A stretch of 64,000 bases of DNA, from contig BDIU01000155.1 in the NCBI GenBank assembly GCA_002118135.1, positions 310,001 to 374,000 of the forward strand. Reading direction: 5' to 3'. The notes under the pieces are model-generated. The model worked only from the letters and a program-made list of their open reading frames with translations. It made no database searches and was not told the DNA's origin. Of this stretch, positions 45,901 through 57,900 are shown piece after piece. Positions within the stretch are counted from its first letter, which is position 1. The number at the start of each line of letters is the position of its first letter. This DNA comes from Trebouxia sp. TZW2008 (lineage: Eukaryota; Chlorophyta; Trebouxiophyceae; Trebouxiales; Trebouxiaceae). The translations under genes were made by a program, and so were the position numbers.

Positions 45901-48900
45901 GTGTCTGCAACACGAACGAACGTCAGGAGCATGCAAATGTTGACAGTTCTGTCTGGGACGGGCTGTCACCTGAGCTTGCATTGGACAGCTCAGCTGCCCA
46001 GGTCAACAGCTTGCCAGCCAGGGCAAAGCTGGCCACAGCTGCAGGGTGCTGGCAGTCCCACTGTAACAGGCGTGCAGCATCAGCTGCCACAGCCAGAACG
46101 CCTTGCACCACCGCATGGGCTGCTTTCAGACACTCTTGAGACGCATGTGCTGCTTTGCATTCTGCGCTGGACTGAGCAGTGGCTTTGCCCTTCTTACGCC
46201 TTGGCTCAGGTGCCTCAGCTGAAGCCTGCAAACAGAATTTCCAAAAATTTTGCATTTTGTGGTTCTAGAAGTGCAAAATCATTATTGATACACATTGCTT
46301 TCTGTGCTGGAGTGAAGTGCGTTTGCCCTTCTTACGCTTTGGCTCTGGTGCTTCAGCTGACACCTGCGGAAGGCATCATGACATCAGAAATACACCCTTG
46401 ATATCACAACAATTCATGCATTACACGTGAGTGGATCAGCAGGGTCAAACATTTCTTGCATGCAATGAAAAGCTACAGGCTATACAAAGCCTGCTGTATG
46501 TCAGCACGTGGCCATTTGATTACTGTATCACATGCGAAAGGCCTTTCTTGGCAGGCATCATCAAATGCCTACCATGAAAGCAGCTGCAGCAGTCGGCCCT
46601 AGCTCCTGCAGCACCTGCTGTGCCACCTCACAGCTGCTTACAACAGCATTAGCTGCCATGTCAGCTGCTGCACCAGCTTCTGTAGCAGCTTCCAATGCAT
46701 CATCACCCTCTTGCTGCTGTGCAAGCAGGTCCCTCTCAGCGTCTGATTGCCTGTCAACGACTCTCGAAGAAGCCCTGGTGCGGCCTGTTGCCACTGCCCT
46801 GCTGTGCTGCTGTGCTGAGGCCTTTTGATGCACTGCTGACAGCTGTAAGTGTAGAGCAAGCCTACAGGTCGACAGTGCATAGTCACTGTCAGGCATGACT
46901 TGTAATGTGAGGTACTGCTGACAGGCGTAAGTGTACGGCAAGCCTGGAGGCCACCACTTGACAGCCAGCATGAGGCACAGGATATGTGCAGGGCATATGC
47001 TACATCTTGCAATGCTTGCTCACCAAGCAATGTTGTAGTGCCAAGGCCAAGCATTGATGCAGCAATGGACAGCACTTTTATGGGTCAGCAACACTCTACG
47101 CACCCTCATTTGAACCAACTATCTTCACATACGAGATGCTGCAGGAAGCATGCAGGCATGCTGTAATCATGCCTAGCTTTGCAAAGCAAAACCAACAGAC
47201 AGTCACGCGCTGCATTGCATGACAGCTCAGCAAGGGGGTTGAACACTGCTGTATATGATGGTCAATGCAATCTTGGTACAGCAAACTCTCTGATGTTGAT
47301 AGTAACGGAGTAGGCCTGACCCACCTATTATACATTGTCACTGAAGCAGGTGCCAGCCTTACCAGACCAAGCTCAGCATCACACCTGCATGGCACGTGTG
47401 CAGCTTGGCATGATCCCAATGCCTGAAATTTTTGTTCACTCACTCATTGAACATGCGTGCAAGACAGGCTCAGCCAGGTACGTACTGGAGCAAACAACTT
47501 TTCGCCACCAGTTCTGAAACTTCATTGTCGCCAGGGATTCAATGAGATTGCCAACTGAGGCTCTTGCAGCATCAGGCTGCAAAAGGGGCAGGTCAGCTCA
47601 CAACAGCCCCTCAGATAACAGAAAATCCCTAGAAGAGATAGTCTAATGCTTACCTTGTTGCATCATCTTCTGAATCCTGGCCATCAGCTCCCAGAACCCT
47701 GCCATCAGCCACTGCTGCCAGTAATTCCATGAGATCACCAACTCGTCCTCTTGCAGCTTCAGGCTGCAGCAGAGGCAGGGCAGCTTCCAACAGCCCCTCA
47801 GATAGGAACATATCTCTGAGCCCTTCGTTGCGCATACCTAGATCTAAGCACCTATGCAATCACAAATTGAACTTTTCCTCATTTTGTTGCTTGCAGCATA
47901 TCAATATGCAAACATGCCTGTCAAATCAAGCAGCTTTTTTGGCTGTCGGAAACTCAGATACTACCGCAAGATTCAGTAGCAGACAGCAATCACTGCTGTT
48001 TTCGCCACCAATTTGAAGCATGTCAGACTTGTGAGCATGGCTCAAGCTTGTCACATCTAATGGTAAGGCCCAGCATCACAGCATGCCTGTTTGCAAAGCC
48101 ATCAACGCTGTTTGCCATTGCTTGCAGCACATTCCACATTAGTGCTGCAGTCTTCAGACTTTCTGTGGGGTCAGAGCACGCCAAGCAAATGTCTCCTGGA
48201 CTCACAGTGAGTGCTTAACTTTGGTGTTGCAGCAGGTCTGAGTGGGAATCCCCTTCAAGCAAAATTTTCATACGTTTTCCAAGACGAGCACTTCAAGTTT
48301 TTTGTGTTGCAGTGAAGTTGCATGGACACCCTCTCTGAAAACATGACTGTAGTTGTTCCAACAGGACCATTTCAGTTTTGTGTAATGTCAAGAAGATTCT
48401 TCTGCATACACTGTCCGGGGTCGATTCTCATGTTACAGCAGGCCTACCTGAGAACCCGCTTGTAGGATGACCCTGCGCTTGTGCCAACAGGGTCCTCGCA
48501 GTCATGGTCAGCAATGAGGGCATCCAGAAAGGCCCTCATCAGGGCTGCTCGGTCTGGCCCTGCCAGGGCACAATGCAGAGTGCCCTGCAGCTCTTGATCA
48601 CTCATGCCGTCTGCCACATGACGGACCAAAATCTGGTCTGTGCACCTGCGCCCCGCAGTAAAACTAGTTTCCTTCATGGTAGAATGATCACATCTCAGTC
48701 AAGTCTCATATACAGTGACTTCTCTTTGTAAAGACACTCAATGTAAGGACATCCCCAATGTAAGGACACTAGAATTGGCAACCGATCAAATACATTTGCC
48801 TGCAGTGGCACCTCTGAGTAAGGACAATTCGACATAAGGGCAGTTCTCTTGGGAACTGAAGCAGTTGCTACAAAGATAAGTCAATGTACAGCTAGGCTGC

Positions 48901-51900
48901 TCATGACTAAGCAGCAAGGTAAACCTGGCTGGCATTGAACATGGTGAAGTGGTTTTGCTGACAAGGTGAATACAGCATTGCGTCTGTGACTGAGCGGCAT
49001 ACAGACAGGCTTGTATCATGAAGCAATCACGGCAGGCAGCATAGTCAGCACTGTTTCTCAAGCCTGGTGCAGTACAGATCTAGGACCTAGCTGAATGTCA
49101 GAAAGCTTCTTTGCGGACTTTCTCCAATAACGATTGCTTGCTCAAATACAGCTGATCCAGGTCAGTTCAGCTCTAGCTTTCTCTGCCAATCGCACATCAT
49201 GCGCCATGGTGACCACATGCCATGCGTTTGTACTCTATCATGCTTACGGCATGACTGGCAGCTGCCTGCTTATGGTATATTGCCGGCAGAGGCTGCTATC
49301 CCAACATCAGTTGCATGCCTACCATCTTTGTAGTGACTGTCCTGCTGCAGTATTGGGCAGTGCTGCAGCTATCTGCAGGACTGTTTCATTGCAATGAGCT
49401 GAAGGGCTTTGATGCAGCAGCTGTAGCAGGGCCTGATCAGGAAACAGCCCCTCCAGGAGCGCAGGACTGCCCTGGTCCTGGTCCACAGCTGTGGCCAAGC
49501 CTGAGGTCAGCTCAGCCAGACCTGCTAGCAGGGACTGCCACCCTTCTGCAGTTTCCTGTTATGCAACTAAGCTCAAGTTAGGGTTGGAATGACCCTCATG
49601 AGATGACACTGTTTGAGGCATCCTGCACATGTTTGCACGTCCACAATGGTGCAAATCTGACCATTGATGCAAACCTGCATATTGAGTATGCTGCAGGGTC
49701 CAGCAGGCTTTGTTTTGGAACAAAGTTGCTCAAGCAAATTAAAGTAACTGCTATTTGTAGTCAATGTGCATTGCTGGCATTGGCTGATTGATCCCCCAAG
49801 GCTGCATGCTGCACCTATGAGAGGCATAAAGTTATACCGAACTCACCCTTGTCATTGCTGCTATCTGCACACACAGCTTGTGGTTGCAAGACAAAGCAAA
49901 CAAGCAAATATCGCCTATTCATTGCCACGAAGAGCAAGTACTGTTTTCACCTCCGCAGCTGCCGATTCATCTACTTCAGGGACGTCCCCAGCAGCGCTGC
50001 CCTGCTTTCTGCCCCTGCGCCGCTTGCTGCCCTTGCCAGCTGCTGCCCTGCTTTGAGATGGTGAAGAAGACAGCAGGTGATCCCTCAAAGCTGCGATGAG
50101 GTCTGCAACCCTCTCTGAAGGTGCTGCAGGGCTTAGGCAGGCACAGAAGCTTCTGCCGGCAGATGGGTACTGCCGTAGCAACATGGCTACCCTAGCAGGA
50201 CCCTCAGCACCCTCTGCAACAGATGTTCCTTTGTTTGTTCACTGAACAAAACGCTTGCTAGGCAGGCAACTAGGCATGTACAGACTCAATCAACTGCCTT
50301 CATGCTACTCTTTAGCAGCAGTATGTGATTTGCAGCGAGATGTGTTTGACTGCAGTTGGACTACAGCCAGATGTGTTTGACAGGCTGATTAGACCAGGAC
50401 TTGTGACCTGAGCTTCAGGCGACGCAACAAAAGTGAAGAAGGCAGGCAGGCACAGGAAATCTTGCCAGCAGACTAGTTCTGCTGCAGCAGCATGGCTACC
50501 CTAGCGGGACCCTCTAGCCCATCTGCAACAGCAGCAGCTTTACATTGCAGTCTGATGTACGGGGTTGCAGTCATTTCTTTTAAGTGGCATTCAGATGTGT
50601 TCAACCTCAGTGACAAGTCTTTGACTACGTCATTGGCCAGACCTTCTCTGTGGCTTCAGGAGATTAGCCTAAGTCGATGGTGCTGTGTGGAGATTTGCAG
50701 CAGCTGAACATGGTTCACATGCCAGTTTGCATGCCTACCCATGCAGCATCAACATGTTTTTTCACCGCCACTGGGCCAGGCTGACTGAGTGGCGCATAGA
50801 CTGCTACACTAGTGACTTGATATTGCAACCATTTGATGACCAGTTGAGTGGCTGCCTTGCACAAGCTACTTTGCGATACAAAATAGGGAGATTGCAGCAC
50901 AGCGTACCTGTGAAGTAGCTGGGCAGCAAGAGTTTCTGAATGCGCTGCGCTACAGGTGCGACGTCTTGGCCCATCACATCTAGCAGCTGCTGCACATCCA
51001 CAATGTCCACAAAGTGCAGCTCCCTGACTCTCCTACACAACACAAAGCAGCAGCCTCTCAAGACAGCAACCGCAGCTCTGTATTGTCTCAGGGCATAAGA
51101 CAAATGTCACCAGAAACAGTTTCCATGTGTGCCGCTTTCTGACACTCCTTCGCATTGCACACCAGCATCTTACAAACCAACACGCAACTGTTGATGCCAC
51201 TAGGCTAGATTCCCTAGCTTATGTGCGACCCTGTTACACAGCAGCTTCCTGGGACAGCAACTGCAGCATTGTCATGTCTTGGAGGACAATGTCACTAGAA
51301 ACAATCTCTCGCTTTCCTACGCATCTCTCTCACTCTCCTGCACAACATAGCAGCAGCCCCTAACACAGTCACTGAAGCACTTGACCCAACTAGAACACAG
51401 AAACCATTGTCTGTAATTTTTTGCACGAAGCTCTCTCACTCCACATAGATCACAAACCACTGTGTCTAAAAGACTGTCTCTCACCCACATGTGTGCACTT
51501 CTCTCACCCTCCTGCACGCCATACAGCAGCAGCCTCTGAGACAGCATAGAATCAGCAACAGCTTTGAACGGATGCTGCTGGCGACCAGCCCTTGGGAAAG
51601 CGTATTTGGCAAGAGGCCGCTTAGCTCAAGCAGCACACAAAGCCACCGTCAACACAGGATCATGACAGTTGGAGGCCCTCATATGGCAGCGGCAGGCCAG
51701 CAAGGGCCCGTATCATCACTTGAGATGACTGCTTTTGTCATGCAGTGAAAATGCAGGGTTGGACTTACATGGCAGCAAGCAGCAGGTCAGCAACAGCTCC
51801 ATCATCACTGTCAGTTGCATTTGCATCATGGCAGACGGTCTCAATGATCACAATCAGGTGCGTTTACATGACAGCAAGCAGCAGGTCAGAAAGAGCTGTC

Positions 51901-54900
51901 CAGACCTTGAGGGCCGAATCATGCAGTGGGGGCTCCAGCTTGACCCAACCTAGAATGTCACTCTGAAATTTGCTCACTACATTTTGAGGGCTCACATAAC
52001 AGCTAGTAGCAGGGCAGCAAGGGCTGTGCGGACTTATGGGGCAGAGTTGTGCAGCAAAGGCCCTAACTGAATCAGGGCAGACAGTCACACAAACCTTGAT
52101 CACTAGAGTAAGCAAACATGGCTGAAAACGTGGCTATCATGCAGTGCAACAGTATCATTGCGCTTACATGACAGCCAGCAGCAGGTCAGCAAGGGCTGTG
52201 CGGACTTTGAGGGCCGAGTCATGCAGCAGGGGGCCCAGCTTGGGCAGAACCAGCTTCAGCAGGGGCTGGGCCAGCGCATTCCCCACCAGCCCTGTCAAGC
52301 CCTGCACCACTGCCAACCGCAACCCAGGAGAGGATGAGTCATATGCCACCTCATCTGCAGCAAACAAGTCAGCTTTTGTCCAGTGAGCGCTTGACTGCAA
52401 GACCACATATGACTTGACATCCATGCTAGCTATGCAGCATACTATTGGCTCTACAGACTGCTACAACTGGGCGCATAATAGCAGAAGAGGCTGGGGACCC
52501 ATGAGCACTTATCAGTTGTTGCTGGCTGGTCCTAGGGCAGCAGTCCTGGGCTGCTTCTGGCAACAGAGGCTGTCTTTCTGATGACTCAGGCATGGATGTT
52601 ATGCCTGCATGTCCTTTATTGGTCCAGAGGAAACACCTGTGAGGCGTTTGAGACGCGCTGCAGTGGTTGCAGCAGGCAGCAGCTCCCAAAGGGTGTCCAA
52701 CAGGCCGCCTGACATTATTGCACTTCCCTCACAGTCAAAAATGTGCTGAGCACGCTTGCTTGCTGATCACAGGCAAGCTGCTGACATCTCCTTGTACTAG
52801 CCATAGTTGGGCTCTTGGCAGGATTAGCAACATAGCTGTGAGGCGTCTGAGGTAAGTTGCAGTAATAGCAGCAGGCAACAGCTCCCAGCAGGTGTCCAGC
52901 AGGCTGTAGATGCCTGAGTCTGCTGTCATTCAGCGTGTACTGGCACAAAGCCTCGCCAGCTACATGCAATACGCGAGCTTTTCATGCTATGATGATTGCG
53001 CTTATGAAAGCAGGGTCACTTCCGCAGGTGGACTGACAGCAGACCTGTGAGGCGTTTGAGATAGGCTGCAGTGGTGGCAGCTGGCAACAGCTCCCAGTAG
53101 GTGTCCAGCAGGATGCACACGCCTGTGGCTGCTGTCATGCGCACTGCTGGGGCTTTGTCCTGCAGCCCTTTGCTCAGCTCCTCAAATTGCCTCTGCAGTA
53201 GCTCATCGCTCTCCTGCAATGGGGCAAGAAACTTGAATGCTGCCAAACCTGCCTTTCCAGAAATTTATCCTGCTGTCATGTGCACTGCTGAGGCTTTGCC
53301 CTGCAGCCCCTTGCTCAGCTCCTCAGACTGCTTCTGCAGCGACTAATCGCTCTCCTGCAAAAGACCAAATAAACTGGAAGGTCTTGCTCTGAGTGCTGTT
53401 TGGTAGCGCATATTGGCTGTGTTCAAGTCCTAGACACTTGCAAAATGTGTTGTACAAGGGGTGCCACATGCTGACTGGACTCGTCATACACCACTCCTCC
53501 TACTGCAGCAGATCACGACAGTCTAAAGCGGGTTGCTCTCACTTATGACCAGATTGTTGTGCTTGTTGCAGCGGTTGGCTAACTCTGCAACTTATTAAGA
53601 CACTTGCAAAGCAAGGTCCAGGTTGTATGCATGCTGACCAGACTTACCTCAGCAGGAGCACCACAGTTTTCTGGAGAAAATGCGTCGATCACGAGCAGCA
53701 AAGCATTGTTGCGCACAGCAGCATTGGCAGCAGCCAGGTCTCTGAAGAGCAAAAGACAGCACTGACTGCTCTCTCTAAGGATCATATGATGCCTGCAACC
53801 GCTTTGTAAGCGCTCACCTCAGCAGGGGCTCCAGAGTCTTGCAGGGAAAAGGTCAATCATGAGCTGCAGGGCGTTGTTGCACACAGCAGCATTGGCATCA
53901 GCCAGGTCCCTAAACAGAAAACCGTAACACCGCCTTGTAAGCATGAAGCGTCTGTGCCTGGAGTGATTGCTTTGCGATGTTGAGTCAAGCCTTACCTCAG
54001 CAGGGACAACAGTCTCTTGTAAGGGAAAGGCATCAATCATGAACTGCATGATGTTGTTGCAAATGGCAGCGTCGGCAGCAGCCAGGACAGTCAACAGCAA
54101 AGGATTGCAACAACACCATGCATCTTTCAATGACTGCATGACTGCTATTTTGAAGTTGTGAGGCCTTACCTCAGCAGGAGCACCAGAGTCTTGTAGTGGG
54201 AAGGCGTCAATCATGAGCTGCAGGGCATTGTTGCGCACAGCAGCATTAGCAGCAGCCAGGTCTCTGAAGAGCAATGGATGGTACAGCCTGACTAGCATGG
54301 CGTCCGTGCCTGGTGTGAGTCTCTGGGAGTGAAGGCCTGCCAGCACACGCCGCAGGGAAGCTGCCAGGGCTGGGCTGGACGCCCTCAGGGCACTTCTGAT
54401 CAGGCTCTGCAGCACAAGCAATTGTGATGTTCCATGCAAGCTTGCTTCAAACCTTCGTCAGATCAAAAACAGAAGAGTTGTGCAGGAGCTTTGAGTCACA
54501 GTGTCCTGGTTGAACACCTTGCTTTTTTTAATACAAGGAAGCAAATGCAGAAGGCATACAATAGATATCGTGCTACCTTCCTAATTCAATGTCTGGGCAT
54601 ATCAATGAAAGCAGAAGGCACTGAATACAGTCCAGCTTGCTTGCCTGCTTGATTGACTGGTTGGTTGGATGATTGACGGATGAATGGATCAATTGATTGA
54701 GTGCTAGATTGGTTTATTGATTGCTTGCTGGACTAGCTGCCTGCCACTCACATTCTGAATCAGGTGAGTCTCAATGCACTCCAAGCAGGCGCCCGTCGCA
54801 GCCCTCCATGCTTTGAAGATGATCTCTCCATATGCATCCAGCACTGACTTGCGCCCTGATACAATCTGGTTCAGAATGACTGCCGTCACTTCATACACCA

Positions 54901-57900
54901 TCTTGGGCTGCAAATCAGCAAACACAGTCAAGATCAGACTCTGCATTGTCAGGATAGCGTGCCAAAGCTCAGCTGACATCTCATCAGCTCAGTATGGAAG
55001 CAAACCGCTCACTGCAGCCTGGAGACAATCTAGTTCAGCATGACTGCTGTCACCTCATACACCATCTTGGGCTACAAATCAGCACACACAGTCATTGCTG
55101 TTTGTGCCAGGATTATGCTCAAAGCTTTGAAGATGATCTCTCCGTATGCATCCAGCACTGACTTGCGCTCTGACACAATCTGGTTCAGAATGACTGCTGT
55201 CACTTCATACACCATCTTGGGCTGCAAATCAGCAAACACAGTCGTTGCTGGTTGTGCCAGGATTATGCTCAAAGCTTTGAAGATGATCTCCCCATAAGTA
55301 TCCAGCACTGACTTGCGTCCTGACACAGTCTGGTTCAGCATGACTGCTGTCACCTTGTACACCATTTTGGGCTGTAAAGCAGCAAATACAGTCAGTATCA
55401 GACTTGGCAGATTCAGGAGCGCATGGCAAAGCCCAGCTGATCTCTTTGCAGGGCAGCATGAAGACAAAGCGCAGACTTACTCCCGCACACAATCTGGTTC
55501 AAGATGACAACTGTCGCTTCATACACCATTGTGGGTGAACCAGCAGACACTGTCAACACTGATTGTGCAACTGCTCTGAACTGAAGTCTTCACTTGTTCA
55601 GCTTAGCGTGGAAAGGCTCAGCTGACAGTGATCCAGCACAGCACAAAGGCAAAATGTGCACAGGACACAAACATGCATATCTCCCCAGCCTCTCTGTTTG
55701 GAGCATTTTATGGCAAAAACCCCAACTAACACTTTTTCAACACAGCACAAAGCGGTTTTCCAATTTTGCAAAAAGCCAAAAACACCCATTTTTTGGCTAT
55801 TTCCTTTTGTACTGGAGGTTGCTTCTTTCCCGGCAAGTTCTGCGCACATGCAAGGTGAAGAGGTGGGCAATGAACTTGCAGCCAGTGCAGCGCAGGAAGG
55901 AGGGCAGCATGGCAGCATGGATTATGAGGGCTTGCACCCCTCAGATGCTCAAACCAATTTTACTGTGTTTGCTTTTCTTGTTTGACAAGTTCCTGCTGGT
56001 AGGATGGGCTTACATGCAAGGTGAAGAGGTGAGCAATAAACTTGCGGCCGTCAGTGCAGCGCAGGAAGGAGGGCAGCATGGCAGCACGGATCATGAGCGC
56101 CTGCACCCCTTGGATGCTGGGATCATCAAAGTCCAGCAGCGCAAGAGCTCCCCTTGCACTGTAGCACCTCTTCACATCTGCTGTCTTGCCTGCAGACTGA
56201 TGAAGAGTTTTCTATCAGCAACAATCTGGTCAATATTCACTCTACAACAAACGCTAGATGCTGGGGTCACTCAAAAGCCAGCGACGCAATAGCAACCCCT
56301 GCACTGTAGCATGTCTTGACGTCTGCTGCCTTGCGTACAGATCACAGCACAAAACAGTTGCATGTGTAGTGCTGGGTGCTGACTGCATCAGAAGCCAGCA
56401 ATGCCAGAGCAACTCATGCACTGTAACACGTCTTCATTATTTGCTGCTATTCTTGCAGTGCGTACGCATTGCAAGGTATGTACATATATTTCCCCTGATA
56501 ACAAGGGCAACGCATGCAGAGATATGCATGCTGGGATCATTAAAGGCCAGCAATGCGAGAGCATCTTTTGCTCTGTAGCACCTGTTCACATCTGCCGCTT
56601 TCGGCCAAATTTGGTGTGTGACAAGTCGCGGCTGTCGTCATGTCCTTTGTTCTGTGTGTGACCAGAAAGAAGGACACACATGCAAATAGGGTATCTTTAG
56701 GTCTGGCGCAATTGGCATCATTTTGCGCTCAAGATCTGTCGATACGATGCAAAGCTCCTTTTGTTCCCTGATTTGTCGATGAACAATATGACGTCATTAA
56801 TTGAAATATTAATCGATCAATTAGCTTAAGTGAGAACGGATGGAAGAAGGGAGATGCAGGCAAACCCAAGTGACATTGATGTCTAGAAGATAATAACATG
56901 AAGGGCAACCTGTTTCAGGACATTAATAATGCTCGAAAAATTGATGTGTCAATCACCGTCATCAAGTATGACAAGGACATCGTCATTGTTACTACACCCT
57001 TTGATCCACTTCACACTGACGCAGATCTTCAAGGAATGATTAGGAGGTTGACAGTATGCAAGAATCAAGAGCCAAGTTGTTAGGACAAAAAGGGGTTGGG
57101 AGTGACCTAAAAAGAGGTGCACACAGCACACAGGAGCAGCATCAGACAGACTCAAGAAGAAATGTGCACCTGGCCCAAGCAATTGAGCATCTTGTGATAC
57201 AAGGACTCTCCAAAGATGCTGCAGTTGCGCTGGTGACCCAGGTGGTCAGCGACTTCAGGCCTCTCTGAGCACATAGCAATGCTGAAGTTACCTGAGCATA
57301 TGCCTTAGTACGTAGCTGTGTTCAGGTGATCTGAGCACAGCCTTGACTACATAGCTGTGCCTGAAAATGCAGAGTGGAATGCACAGTGGCCACCTTGATA
57401 ATGTTGACCAGCTTGGTACTGTCTTGTCCGTCCTGTGCTATTGCTGTTACTTACAACTTTCCTTTCCTACCTGAGACTGTGGCTTGGTACAGGAGGTATG
57501 GTATCATCTGAGGGACCATGTCAGCCCAGCCCAGTATGGATCTCTTTTCTTGACTCCTTTTCTTTGCAATCTGAGACCATGGCTTGATAAAGCAGGTAGA
57601 GCAACTCTGAGCCTATCTGAGACTGTCACAGCGCACAGCTGGCAGGCTATCACTGAGCTTAGTTGACACCGTGGCTTGGTGCAGCAGGTGGGGTTTTACT
57701 GAGTCTACCTGAGATTGTAGCTTGGTACAAAAGGTATGGTATCATCTGAGGGACCATGTCAGCCCTGCCAGGTAGCTCCTTCTGCCACCACAAACAGCAC
57801 AGCCGGGCCACTGCATCCTGAAGCTCAAGTGCCCCATCCGCCATCTGCATCACATGCACACCTGGTGATACGTGCCCTTAATGTAATGTACCATCTGTAA

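Noticed and set aside
55594..56292. 232-residue plus-strand open frame
   Set aside because: It is antisense to NCAPG2 exon 5 and its ghosts, is internally repetitive for that reason, and has no motif.
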